From Bacteroidia bacterium (lineage in GTDB: Bacteria; Bacteroidota; Bacteroidia; Bacteroidales; F082): a stretch of DNA of 64,000 nucleotides. A model generated the notes under the pieces. That model was not told the DNA's origin. It ran no database searches and worked only from the letters and a program-made list of their open reading frames with translations. The first letter of the stretch is position 1, and each line of letters opens with the position of its first letter. Made by a program: the position numbers and the translations under genes. The stretch covers positions 1 through 64,000 of the forward strand of contig JAJTAY010000018.1 of the NCBI GenBank assembly GCA_021287165.1. Direction: 5' to 3'. Shown here piece after piece: positions 25,461 to 33,375 of this stretch.

Positions 25461-26480
25461 ATGTTGAATATCATTAGAAATATCGTTCTGGTAGTCAGTT
25501 CTGTTTTATTACTGACCAGTTGTTTTAAAGAGGATGAGCGAATCACGCCTCACGACAGGGGTGATAAGATCACGGCTACCATTACCATGACGCAGAACTA
25601 TAAGTATCAGGTTTACTACAGCCTCAATACACAAAGTGTTGTTGCCACCAACGAGCGCAGCGAATTTGATCTGATGTTTGAGTCGCATCCAGGTGGTATG
25701 CTGATCAGGCCCAACACAGCCAACTTTGCAATGGCCGCCCCAACCGGAAAATTTCAGCTTTCTCAGGTAACGAGCGCCACGGGTTTGAATATGCAATTCG
25801 ACCCTTCGAGCGGCAATCCCGACAGTACTGTTCTGCGCAACTGGTTCAGCATCAATGCAGGAGATACCACGTATTCGCGTGAAGTGTACGTTTTTGATCG
25901 TGGCATCAATGTGGAAGGCAATCCGATTGGTCGTGTCAAAATAACTTTTGACAGCCTGGTTGGCAACCGCTACTATTTCACTTATGCCAACCTCAATGGC
26001 AGCGGACTGCGTCAGGCTGTGGTTCAAAAGCAGCAAGGGCGAAATTTTGCCTACTACTCTCTGGCTCAGCATCAGCAGGTGTTTCCCGAACCACCGAAAG
26101 AATCGTATGATCTGTTGTTTACCCAATATACCACCATGTTGTTCACCAATACCGGAGAACAATATCCGTATCTGGTTACAGGTGTGTTGCTCAATTACCA
26201 CCAAACCGAGGCCGCCGCAATTATTGAACCTGATTTCGACGGCATTGATTTCCAACAGGTGGTATCGGCCAACTACCTGAAAAAGAGCGATGTGATCGGT
26301 TTCGACTGGAAAAAGGTGCATGGTGATGTCTCGAGCGGAAATGTTTATTACGAACCACTGCCTGAAAAGGTATATTTTGTTCGCGACAGCCGGGGATTCT
26401 ATTACAAGATGCGCTTTATCGGTTTCTACAACAACCAGGGCGAAAAAGGCTATCCCACTTTCGAGTTTCAGAAGCTTTAG
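25461..26480 (+). CDS. HmuY-family lipoprotein
   Basis: A 339-residue lipoprotein beginning one base after the receptor gene's stop codon. The signal peptide ends in a lipobox, LLLTSC, so the mature protein is lipid-modified at Cys. The body shares HmuY-like features with the protein upstream of the receptor: RSEFDLMFESHPGGMLIRP, SYDLLFTQYTTML, IGFDWKKVHGD and KVYFVRDSRGFYYKMRFIGF. It probably presents heme (or a related ligand) to the TonB receptor. Together with the T9SS-exported HmuY protein it forms a receptor flanked by two binding proteins with different anchors. The start ATG gives the lipoprotein signal directly. Confidence 0.8.
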   Translation: MLNIIRNIVLVVSSVLLLTSCFKEDERITPHDRGDKITATITMTQNYKYQVYYSLNTQSVVATNERSEFDLMFESHPGGMLIRPNTANFAMAAPTGKFQLSQVTSATGLNMQFDPSSGNPDSTVLRNWFSINAGDTTYSREVYVFDRGINVEGNPIGRVKITFDSLVGNRYYFTYANLNGSGLRQAVVQKQQGRNFAYYSLAQHQQVFPEPPKESYDLLFTQYTTMLFTNTGEQYPYLVTGVLLNYHQTEAAAIIEPDFDGIDFQQVVSANYLKKSDVIGFDWKKVHGDVSSGNVYYEPLPEKVYFVRDSRGFYYKMRFIGFYNNQGEKGYPTFEFQKL

Positions 26481-26562
26481 TTGCATTCCTAAAGTCGACA
26501 ACCTAATTATATAGTTTTTGTAAAGCCTGACAAGACTTCTGCGCTTCACTTGCTAATCTTTC

Positions 26563-26570
26563 TACTTTTG
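26563..26570 (+). promoter_or_regulatory. -7 box TACTTTTG of lgt
   Basis: An exact TAnnTTTG match 14 bases before the lgt ATG. Confidence 0.6.
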
Positions 26571-26584
26571 CAAAAACGCGCCAT

Positions 26585-27418
26585 ATGTTGCTGAGTATCG
26601 TTTGGGACGTTAGTCCGGCCATGTTTCACTTTCCTGATTGGATGCCATTGTTGGGCGGACGAGAGGTTCGCTGGTACGGCATGTTGTTTGCCGCCTCGTT
26701 TGTGGTGGGCTATTTTATTGTCCAACGCATGTTTCACCGTGAAGGCATCAAACAGGAGGTGCTCGACGAACTGAGCACCTGGATGCTGATTGCCACGGTA
26801 GTAGGTGCCCGATTGGGACATTGCTTTTTCTACGAACCAGCCTATTATCTGGCTAACCCTATCGAAATCCTAAAAGTCTGGGAAGGTGGTCTGGCCAGTC
26901 ACGGCGCCGCCATAGCCATCATCATAGCATTGTATTTCTTCAGTAAAAAGCATAAAAAACCCTTCATCTGGATACTCGACCGTATTGTGGTGGTGGTGGC
27001 TCTGGCCGGGTTTTTCATACGCATGGGCAATTTGTTCAATTCAGAGATTTTCGGACACGCCACATCCATGCCCTGGGGCTTTCAGTTTATCCGTGCAGCC
27101 GAACCCGAGCTAAGGGCCGACCCAAGACATCCCACGCAAATATACGAGGGGCTATTCTATCTTGGCAGTTTTATCTTTCTCATGTTCAGCTACTTTCGTA
27201 ATGGAATTGGTGAAAAACGCCCTGGATTTCTTTTCGGTTGGTTTTTGATCCTAATCTTCGGCACGCGCTTTTTTGTTGAATTTTTAAAAGAACCCCAGGT
27301 AGCTTTCGAAAGTACCATGACCCTTAATATGGGGCAATGGCTGAGCATTCCCTTTACAATCGCTGGAATACTCATCCTGCTTGTTCCCGAAAAATTTGGG
27401 ATAAAAAAGGCGAAATAA
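26585..27418 (+). CDS. lgt: Prolipoprotein diacylglyceryl transferase
   Basis: Lgt transfers diacylglycerol from phosphatidylglycerol to the lipobox Cys of prolipoproteins in the inner membrane. The 277-residue protein has about seven membrane segments and the family landmarks: REVRWYGMLFAASFVVGYF, ARLGHCFFYEP, the central GGLASHGAAIA, FFIRMGNLFNSEIFG with the essential Arg-Gly-Asn stretch, DPRHPTQIYEGLFYL, and a C-terminal LSIPFTIAGILIL. Its length is within the usual range. It has its own promoter and is apparently monocistronic. Lipoprotein genes in this window (25461, 32999, 39396) would be its substrates. Confidence 0.95.
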   Translation: MLLSIVWDVSPAMFHFPDWMPLLGGREVRWYGMLFAASFVVGYFIVQRMFHREGIKQEVLDELSTWMLIATVVGARLGHCFFYEPAYYLANPIEILKVWEGGLASHGAAIAIIIALYFFSKKHKKPFIWILDRIVVVVALAGFFIRMGNLFNSEIFGHATSMPWGFQFIRAAEPELRADPRHPTQIYEGLFYLGSFIFLMFSYFRNGIGEKRPGFLFGWFLILIFGTRFFVEFLKEPQVAFESTMTLNMGQWLSIPFTIAGILILLVPEKFGIKKAK

Positions 27419-27438
27419 ACTTTTCGTCCGGATCAGTT

Positions 27439-27478
27439 GTTGTTATTTTTGTTGGATCAAAGCAACCAAAATAACAAC
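27439..27478. promoter_or_regulatory. 40-bp near-perfect palindrome over a promoter
   Basis: GTTGTTATTTT (27439-27449) pairs with AAAATAACAAC (27468-27478). After one mismatch, an inner GTTG (27451-27454) pairs with CAAC (27463-27466), leaving an 8-base centre. The palindrome contains the -7 box and ends one base before the ATG at 27480. This is the geometry of an operator. Confidence 0.6.
27444..27451 (+). promoter_or_regulatory. -7 box TATTTTTG of the coiled-coil protein gene
   Basis: An exact TAnnTTTG match 28 bases before the ATG, inside the palindrome at 27439-27478. Confidence 0.6.
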
Positions 27479-27479
27479 C

Positions 27480-28394
27480 ATGAGAATCATCAATACCCTT
27501 ATTTTTTTGGCGCTTGCATTCAATTTGAATGCTCAGCAAACACCCCGTTCGGCCGAGGTAAGTAAGCAAACCGACGGAACTGAGGCCCGCGGCTATTCGC
27601 TGCTTATCGAAGGTACTAGCAAAAAGGAAATTGAAAAAGCCTGGAAAACATACCTGCAGCGCGAGTCGAAACGGCCGGCAAAGGATGCCCCGAAACCAAG
27701 CTATCAGGTATTCACCAACGAATACGTTGCTCAAAACTACCTGATCCCATCCATTACCAACGGCCAGATTAACATTATTGCCAACATTTACGAATCGCGC
27801 GAAGGCGTCCGACTGACGGCATGGTTTCAGGCCGAAGGCAAACACTTTGGTCCGGAAACCAACCCTGAACTGCTTGGTGCAGCACAAGCGTTTGTCGAGC
27901 GATTTGGCCATCAGCAGGCCATGAGTGTGCAGAGCCAGATGGTAAGAGCTGAACAGCGCAACCTGCGCAATATGAAAAAAGAATTGTCGAAGCTTCAGCG
28001 TCGGCAACAGTCGCTGGAAAAAGACATTTCGCGTACACAATCGGACCGTCTGAGAACCGAGAAAGAACTTGAATTGCACAAGGCTGCACAGGATACCGCT
28101 GTCAGGCAAATTGCACGCACGCAGTTCACGCTCAATAACCTGAGTCCGGCCTCTGCCGACTATCAAGGCGTGAAGGCTATGTTAAAAGAGCATGAGAAAG
28201 CGCTTCGCAGTGCTTCGTCGGATGTAAAGAGAGTACAAAAATCTATCGTAAAGGCCGATCAGCGCATCAGAAAAAACGAACGTAAGATCAACGATCTGAA
28301 GCTTAAGCAAACTGATACTGAAAAACGCATCAGGCTTCAGGAAGACAAGTTAAAAGACGAAAGCAACCGCCTAAAAAACATGCAAAGGCAATAG
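27480..28394 (+). CDS. Exported coiled-coil protein, uncharacterised
   Basis: A 304-residue protein with a signal peptide (RIINTLIFLALAFNLNAQ). A globular part follows at ~20-150, including YSLLIEGTSKKEIEKAWKTY and REGVRLTAWFQAEGKHFGPE. A long charged coiled coil fills ~150-300 (repeated KxxQRRQQSLEKDISR and KLKQTDTEKRIRLQEDKLK patterns). I do not recognise a family. It is likely periplasmic. Its stop lies two bases from the stop of the convergent DUF2750 gene, so there is no room for a separate terminator. The promoter is embedded in a 40-bp palindrome, which implies regulation by a dimeric DNA-binding protein. Confidence 0.75.
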   Translation: MRIINTLIFLALAFNLNAQQTPRSAEVSKQTDGTEARGYSLLIEGTSKKEIEKAWKTYLQRESKRPAKDAPKPSYQVFTNEYVAQNYLIPSITNGQINIIANIYESREGVRLTAWFQAEGKHFGPETNPELLGAAQAFVERFGHQQAMSVQSQMVRAEQRNLRNMKKELSKLQRRQQSLEKDISRTQSDRLRTEKELELHKAAQDTAVRQIARTQFTLNNLSPASADYQGVKAMLKEHEKALRSASSDVKRVQKSIVKADQRIRKNERKINDLKLKQTDTEKRIRLQEDKLKDESNRLKNMQRQ

Positions 28395-28396
28395 GT

Positions 28397-28738
28397 CTAT
28401 CTTTGTTGTTTACGGTTGATCAGCTCCTGCTGCATGACGGAAGCCGGATAAGGTATCACTTTATTTCCGCCAGCCGCAATGCCCACATACATCTCATCGT
28501 CGGCCATTTCGGTGAGCCACTGAATGAGCTCTCGAAGCGGCATGGGTTCAGGCTTATAGCCAGCCCAATCGTCAACCGCCGATTCAAGCGCCATAGCTTG
28601 TGATGCGTAGATTGGCAGAATGCTGATGCCTTCAGCATCCTCAACAAGTGCAAACATACCATCGTCGGCCTGCAGCAGCCAAACCTGACCTTCAGTGATG
28701 CTTTGCTTAAAGAAGCTCTCAATAAGTTGCTGATCCAT
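28397..28738 (-). CDS. DUF2750-type small protein
   Basis: A 113-residue cytoplasmic protein resembling the DUF2750 family by its layout: a short N-terminal helix (LIESFFKQSITEGQVWLLQ), an acidic DDGMFALVEDAEG strand pair, ILPIYASQAMALESAVDDWA and PLRELIQWLTEMADDEMYVG. Function of the family is unknown. It lies 18 bases downstream of the ABC-F gene on the same strand and is probably co-transcribed with it. It converges with the coiled-coil protein gene with only two bases between the stop codons. Confidence 0.65.
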   Translation of the reverse strand: MDQQLIESFFKQSITEGQVWLLQADDGMFALVEDAEGISILPIYASQAMALESAVDDWAGYKPEPMPLRELIQWLTEMADDEMYVGIAAGGNKVIPYPASVMQQELINRKQQR

Positions 28739-28756
28739 ATTAATTTGTATTGTTGG

Positions 28757-30646
28757 TTATTTGCCGATTTCGTCAAGTTCGAGCCAGCGCATGGTTTTTA
28801 TGTCGAGCTCAGTTTCTATAAAAGTAATTCGCTCCGATATTCGTCTTAGTTCCTCATAAGGAAGATCACTATTATTAATCATGGCCATACACTCCGACTT
28901 TTCCTTTTCAAGCATTGATATTTCCTGATCGAGTGCTTCAAACTCTTTCTGCTCGCGAAAGGTTCTTTTCTGCGCTTTGGCAGGCTTTTCAGGCTTTGGA
29001 CCGGAATCTGGTTTGGGCTGTTCGGTTTTACGTTCTTCCGTATCGCGGGATGCACTCATTTCACGGTATTCGCTGTAGGTGCCAACAAAGCCGCGTACCC
29101 TGCCCTGCCCTTCGAAAACAAACAACTGATCCACCACCTGATCCATGAAATAACGGTCGTGCGTTACCATGATCAGGCAGCCCTGGTATTGCCGGATAAA
29201 TTCTTCAAGTGCCTGAAGGGTAACAAGATCAAGATCGTTGGTAGGTTCGTCAAGAATCAGGAAGTTGGGATTACGCATGAGTACAGTGAGCAGATGCAGG
29301 CGACGTTTTTCGCCACCGCTGAGGCTGGCCACCAATTGGTTTTGCTTGCGCGGCGGAAACAGGAAGCGGGTGAGCATTTGCTGAGCGCTCAGTGTTTGAC
29401 CGTTGCCAAGGTCTATTACATCGGCGATTTCTTTAACCACGTCGATGATGCGTTTGGTATCATCGAACTGAAGTCCGTTCTGGGTATAATATCCAAATAC
29501 CATGGTATCGCCGGCCAAAACACGACCACCATCGGGCGGGATGATACCGGTGAGTAGGTTAAGAAAAGTAGTTTTCCCAACGCCATTGGGGCCGACAACG
29601 CCAATGCGCTCGCCTTTGGTAAACATATAATCGAAATGATCGAGGATGACCACTTCGCCGAAACGTTTCGACACATTACGCATTTCGAGGATTTTGCTAC
29701 CCATGCGTTGCATGGTGATGTCGAGCTTTATCTCCTGCTGGCGTTTTACCGAAGCCACCTTGTCCTTCAATTCGTAGTAAGCCGCAATGCGGCTTTTCGA
29801 TTTGGTGGTTCGCGCCTGTGGCATGCGACGCATCCATTCGGTTTCCTGCCTGAGCAGCTGACCGGCTTTCTCGGCTTCAATCCTCATTGCCTCCTCGCGC
29901 TGGGCACTCTTTTCGAGGTAGTAGGCAAAATTGCCTTTGTGAACATAAAACTTTCCGTCGAAAAGCTCGTAGATGTGATTGCATACCCGGTCGAGAAAAT
30001 AGCGGTCGTGGGTTACCATCAAAAAGGTGATATTCACCTGGCTGAGGTATTTTTCCAGCCATTCGATGGTTTCGATGTCAAGGTGATTGGTAGGTTCGTC
30101 GAGCAGCAATAGATCAGGTTTATCAATAATGACCATGGCCAGCGAAAGCCTTTTCAATTGCCCTCCTGATAACGAGCCGATTGTGCGGGAGGTTTCAGCC
30201 AGACCGAAACGAGTGAGCAATTCGCTGAGCCGTCGTTCGTAGTCCCAGGCTCCCACAGCATCCATCTGCGATGTAAGCTCGTTCAGCCGTTTATTGTAAG
30301 CATCCACATTGGTGCTTGTGGCGCCGGCATTCAGGTGTTCCTCGTAAGTGTGTTTTAGTCTGCTCACTGGGTTTTCAGGCCCAAAAGCCAGATCTGCAAT
30401 GGTAATCTCCTGATTGAATGAAGGATATTGCTCCAGATAGCCAACGCGTATGCCTTCTGCAAAAGCTACCTCTCCCCTGTCGGACTCTTCCTTTCCGGCC
30501 AGTATGCGCATGAGGGTGGTTTTGCCTGCCCCGTTCACCGCAATAATGGCAGCTTTATCGCCCCTGCTGAGTCCGAAACTCAAGCCCGTAAATAAGGGTT
30601 CGTCGCCAAAGCCTTTGCTTAGCTGGTGTACCGATAGCAGATTCAT
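28757..30646 (-). CDS. ABC-F family ATPase (Uup-like)
   Basis: A 629-residue soluble protein with two ABC ATPase domains and no membrane segments. The first domain has Walker A AVNGAGKTT, signature LSGGQLKRL and LLLDEPTNHLD. The second has VGPNGVGKTT, LSGGEKRRL and LILDEPTNDLD. The linker QARTTKSKSRIAAYYELKDK and a C-terminal Lys/Glu-rich coiled coil (about 540-629) are typical of Uup. ABC-F proteins act on the ribosome or, for Uup, influence DNA/ribosome processes; resistance-type ABC-F proteins usually lack this tail. The start at 30646 (MNLLSVHQLSKGF) is preferred over one nine codons earlier because a -7 box lies 24 bases upstream of it. Confidence 0.9.
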   Translation of the reverse strand: MNLLSVHQLSKGFGDEPLFTGLSFGLSRGDKAAIIAVNGAGKTTLMRILAGKEESDRGEVAFAEGIRVGYLEQYPSFNQEITIADLAFGPENPVSRLKHTYEEHLNAGATSTNVDAYNKRLNELTSQMDAVGAWDYERRLSELLTRFGLAETSRTIGSLSGGQLKRLSLAMVIIDKPDLLLLDEPTNHLDIETIEWLEKYLSQVNITFLMVTHDRYFLDRVCNHIYELFDGKFYVHKGNFAYYLEKSAQREEAMRIEAEKAGQLLRQETEWMRRMPQARTTKSKSRIAAYYELKDKVASVKRQQEIKLDITMQRMGSKILEMRNVSKRFGEVVILDHFDYMFTKGERIGVVGPNGVGKTTFLNLLTGIIPPDGGRVLAGDTMVFGYYTQNGLQFDDTKRIIDVVKEIADVIDLGNGQTLSAQQMLTRFLFPPRKQNQLVASLSGGEKRRLHLLTVLMRNPNFLILDEPTNDLDLVTLQALEEFIRQYQGCLIMVTHDRYFMDQVVDQLFVFEGQGRVRGFVGTYSEYREMSASRDTEERKTEQPKPDSGPKPEKPAKAQKRTFREQKEFEALDQEISMLEKEKSECMAMINNSDLPYEELRRISERITFIETELDIKTMRWLELDEIGK

Positions 30647-30670
30647 GAGCAGCCTTTTGTCAGCAGGCTG

Positions 30671-30678
30671 CAAACATA
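30671..30678 (-). promoter_or_regulatory. -7 box TATGTTTG of the ABC-F gene
   Basis: An exact TAnnTTTG match 24 bases upstream of the ABC-F ATG. It excludes the longer N-terminus. Confidence 0.6.
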
Positions 30679-30824
30679 CGCAATTCCGCAGATCAGTGCC
30701 CGGGCGAATTCAGCTACAACTGCCTTTGCCTCCCGGATAAATTACCCTGATTCCTTCATCATTTTTGAGGGCTTGCGCGAAATTCACCCTCATTGCATCG
30801 TAACTTCGTGTAAATTTTACCAAA

Positions 30825-31982
30825 ATGAAAAAGGCTTGGTTTTTGTTGCTGCTGGGACTATTGGTTTCCGGGGCGCTCAGATCACAAATCAGGAGCGAGA
30901 TCCTATCGTTCGTCGACAGCACCGAAATGCTTGTTCATCAGGGCAGACGAATGATAATCAACGAATTGAACAACAATAATTCCGAGAAGGCAAAAGAGAT
31001 TTACGAACACCTGAAAAAGGCTACAAAAAACTCAGCCTACGATGCGTTTTATTATGTGGAGGATTTATACATCAATTTGCTGACGGCTGACTGGCCTGCC
31101 ACGGAAAAGCTATTTAAAGCACGCGATCATAAAGCGAGACAGCAGTTGTTTCCGAAATCGCCGGAAATGGCTTCCATTTTGTTTACAATGGTACAGGACC
31201 GGAAATCAATGATTCTTGCAAGTAGTCGGGATGCAGGAATGGAGGCCGAAGCCTGGCAATTGCTGGATCTTTTGCTGTACTATTCATCTAATGATCGTAA
31301 TGATCAGGAATACAACAAAAAACTCAGCACTTATCGTAAAACCTACAGGCCGTCGTCATATCCCGAATTCGTCAGGCATTTCGTACCCGGAAGACTTTAC
31401 AAAAGCGCCTTCAACGTATCCTTAGGTTCAGGCGTGGTCATTCCTATGGGCGACTTTTCCAATTACTTCTCTTCAAATGCCACATTTAACATGGGAATGG
31501 ATGTAAATGTGGACAGAATTTTCAGCTCTTTATACCTTCAGGTTTCGGGGTTGCCATCCAAACTACCTCTGATTGCGATAACGCCTTACGACACCCTCTT
31601 TTTTGAAAAGGGCGACAGATTTACTTACTTAGACGCTGGTCTTAAAGGAGGATATTTTTTAGTCCGCAACAAGCGATTTCATCTTGCCCCTTATCTCTCA
31701 GTTTCGGGTAGCTCCCTGCAAAGCAATGTGTATGACGACCCTCGCGACAACAAACGCGAAGCCTATATCTTCAATACTTTTACCTACGGTGCCGGGTTGC
31801 ATTCCGAAGTCAAACTACACGAATACAGCAGTAGCAATATTTACGGCGTACCCACCATGGGCTACCTAAGCCTGAAATTTGAAGCGGGATACAACAAAAT
31901 GAACCGCATAAAAACCTTGGCCACCGATGGAGCTGCACCATATTTTATTCTGGCCTTTGTGATGGGTTTTGGGCAGTTCTGA
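30825..31982 (+). CDS. Exported protein with C-terminal outer-membrane beta-barrel
   Basis: A 385-residue protein with a signal peptide (KKAWFLLLLGLLVSGALRSQ). Its helical N-terminal domain (about 25-180, RRMIINELNNNNSEKAKEIY, YDAFYYVEDLYINLL) has TPR-like spacing. From ~190 onward come amphipathic strands with aromatic girdles (SAFNVSLGSGVVIPMGDFS, FTYLDAGLKGGYFLVRNKRF, LAFVMGFGQF), ending in Phe as outer-membrane proteins do. No family is recognised. It is divergent from the ABC-F gene. A weak -7-like TAACTTCG lies 20-30 bases upstream. Confidence 0.7.
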   Translation: MKKAWFLLLLGLLVSGALRSQIRSEILSFVDSTEMLVHQGRRMIINELNNNNSEKAKEIYEHLKKATKNSAYDAFYYVEDLYINLLTADWPATEKLFKARDHKARQQLFPKSPEMASILFTMVQDRKSMILASSRDAGMEAEAWQLLDLLLYYSSNDRNDQEYNKKLSTYRKTYRPSSYPEFVRHFVPGRLYKSAFNVSLGSGVVIPMGDFSNYFSSNATFNMGMDVNVDRIFSSLYLQVSGLPSKLPLIAITPYDTLFFEKGDRFTYLDAGLKGGYFLVRNKRFHLAPYLSVSGSSLQSNVYDDPRDNKREAYIFNTFTYGAGLHSEVKLHEYSSSNIYGVPTMGYLSLKFEAGYNKMNRIKTLATDGAAPYFILAFVMGFGQF

Positions 31983-32057
31983 GGCTATTTATGCTTTCGG
32001 ACTTATTTACCCCGATATGGCTACTCCTGAAGCCAGAAAAGACTATTCTACCACACT

Positions 32058-32091
32058 GTGAAACACTGTGTTTCACCAGTGAAACCCTGTG
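32058..32091. repeat. Dyad plus 21-bp-spaced direct repeat of GTGAAAC
   Basis: GTGAAACA (32058-32065) and TGTTTCAC (32069-32076) form a perfect 8-bp dyad with a 3-base centre. The 13-mer GTGAAACACTGTG recurs at 32079-32091 with one mismatch, exactly 21 bases (two helical turns) later. There is no T-run. It may be a regulator binding site or the end of the upstream gene's transcript. Confidence 0.55.
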
Positions 32092-32101
32092 ATTCAAAAT
32101 A

Positions 32102-32203
32102 TTAAAGCTTCATATTAGTGTAATACATCCTCCACAGGGCTGCCGAAGGATTGGTGAAACTTTCTTTTTCCTCGATGACCATGTTCGATTGCCCGTAACA
32201 CAT
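32102..32203 (-). CDS. Possible 33-residue small protein
   Basis: The minus strand reads M-C-Y-G-Q-S-N-M from the ATG at 32203, continues EEKESFTNPSAALWRMYYT and ends at TAA 32104-32102. The composition is protein-like rather than random, with aromatic and polar residues mixed in an amphipathic pattern, and the frame extends five codons upstream to a TGA. No promoter box or ribosome-binding site was found. It could be the relic C-terminus of a lost gene. Low confidence. Confidence 0.25.
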   Translation of the reverse strand: MCYGQSNMVIEEKESFTNPSAALWRMYYTNMKL

Positions 32204-32283
32204 TCGCCTTACCGGAATGCACTCTCACCCTTCCTAAAAGCGCCTTCACCGGCATTTAGTTGAAGTGGCCGTCGGCGCGCTCA

Positions 32284-32291
32284 TACATTTG
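32284..32291 (+). promoter_or_regulatory. -7 box TACATTTG of the 195-residue barrel gene
   Basis: An exact TAnnTTTG match 34 bases before the ATG, with a TTG at 32260-32262 at a 21-base spacing. Confidence 0.65.
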
Positions 32292-32325
32292 CTGCGAAAT
32301 CATTCATTATTAAAACTTTAACGCA

Positions 32326-32913
32326 ATGAAAACAAAATCTATTTTCGCATTTACCATCGCAATGATGCTTTGCGGCGCCATCGCAGCGCAGGAGACCAAC
32401 AAACGCTTCGGCATCGAACTGAACACAGGTGTATCGGTATCGACCAGCAAGCCTGGCAATACCACCCTCAATCCGGGTTTTGGCTTCGAAGGATTGCTCA
32501 GCTACGATATCATTCCGCAATTCGGCCTCTATGGCGGTTGGGGCTACAATCGTTTCGGCGCAGACGAATCGTTTGCAGGCAATGAAATGTCGTTCGAAGA
32601 AACAGGCTACGTTCTCGGGCTGCAGTTCAAACAACCGCTGGGGCAATCACCCTGGTCGGTATATGTAAGGGGAGCCGGACTTTACAACCATATTGAAATT
32701 GAAAACAAGGACGGCGACATCATCGGCGACACCAAACACGGTTTCGGATTTCAGGCTGCAACCGGTGTGAACTATGCCTTGGGTAAAAACTGGAGTATTG
32801 CTCCCGGCCTCAAATTTAACTACCTCGACAGGGATGTTGAAATTGAAGGCACCACCACCAATCTGAAGCATAATTATCTTTCGCTCCGCGTCGGAATCAT
32901 CAAGAAATTCTGA
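32326..32913 (+). CDS. Small outer-membrane beta-barrel protein (OmpX-like)
   Basis: A 195-residue protein with a signal peptide (KTKSIFAFTIAMMLCGAIAA) and about eight amphipathic strands: KRFGIELNTGVSVSTS, FGLYGGWGYNRFG, EETGYVLGLQFKQPLG, WSVYVRGAGLYNHIEIE, FGFQAATGVNYALG, and the last LSLRVGIIKKF ending in Phe. This fits the eight-stranded OmpX/Opr-like barrels of Bacteroidota. It has its own promoter and a strong terminator, so it is a single-gene unit. Function is probably structural or adhesive and is not resolved. Confidence 0.82.
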   Translation: MKTKSIFAFTIAMMLCGAIAAQETNKRFGIELNTGVSVSTSKPGNTTLNPGFGFEGLLSYDIIPQFGLYGGWGYNRFGADESFAGNEMSFEETGYVLGLQFKQPLGQSPWSVYVRGAGLYNHIEIENKDGDIIGDTKHGFGFQAATGVNYALGKNWSIAPGLKFNYLDRDVEIEGTTTNLKHNYLSLRVGIIKKF

Positions 32914-32923
32914 GTTGCTTTCA

Positions 32924-32960
32924 AACGGGTGGCAGACCATGCCTGTCACCCGTTCTTTAT
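32924..32960 (+). terminator. Intrinsic terminator after the barrel gene
   Basis: A 12-bp stem (32924-32935 with 32943-32954, one G-U pair) has a 7-base loop and is followed by the T-rich stretch CTTTATTCTT. It lies 11 bases after the stop codon. Confidence 0.85.
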
Positions 32961-32998
32961 TCTTGACGTAACAGCCATAAATTCAAACACATAAAATC

Positions 32999-33364
32999 AT
33001 GGTTACCTTGTATAAAACCGCGTTTGTCCTGCTGATGTTGGCTACAGCCTGTCATAAAGAGCCAATGATCCGCTACGGTTTCGATACCGATTTCGATAGA
33101 AATGATCAGGGACTGGTGCTATTGCATGTGGCCGGAAATAATAAAATGCTTTCGCTCAACGGAAGCATCAGTCTCAAAGAAGGTAGTCTGATCGTAGAAT
33201 TAATTGACCCTTCGGGCGACAGATCCTTCAGCCGAAAGTTTGAAACAGCAGGAAGTTATGAGGTGCTCGAACGCACAATTGCTTACTCGGGCTATTGGAA
33301 ATTGAGATATCAGTGTGCCGAAGGGATGGGAAGAATTTCACTACACCTTAATATCATTCAGTAA
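32999..33364 (+). CDS. Small lipoprotein, uncharacterised
   Basis: A 121-residue protein with a lipoprotein signal: hydrophobic MVTLYKTAFVLLMLATAC with the lipobox LATAC. The mature part of ~104 residues looks beta-rich (LSLNGSISLKEGSLIVELID, WKLRYQCAEGMGRISLHLN). No family recognised. It is followed after 11 bases by a membrane protein gene, so the two are probably co-transcribed. Confidence 0.7.
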   Translation: MVTLYKTAFVLLMLATACHKEPMIRYGFDTDFDRNDQGLVLLHVAGNNKMLSLNGSISLKEGSLIVELIDPSGDRSFSRKFETAGSYEVLERTIAYSGYWKLRYQCAEGMGRISLHLNIIQ

Positions 33365-33375
33365 ATCAGTTATCT

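Larger units (their letters stand above)
31983..32325. other. Intergenic stretch with dyad/direct repeats and a possible small ORF
   Basis: No full-sized gene is visible. It holds a repeat cluster at 32058-32091, a 33-codon reading frame on the minus strand at 32102-32203, and the promoter of the downstream barrel gene at 32284-32291. Confidence 0.6.

Noticed and set aside
27372..28166. 264-codon minus-strand frame opposite the coiled-coil protein
   Set aside because: The plus-strand gene has a signal peptide, coiled coil and promoter; the antisense frame has none and overlaps the end of lgt.
32058..32091. Rex operator
   Set aside because: A Rex site needs GTGAA and TTCAC half-sites six bases apart; here they are nine bases apart, and the flanking TTG/CAA bases do not fit.
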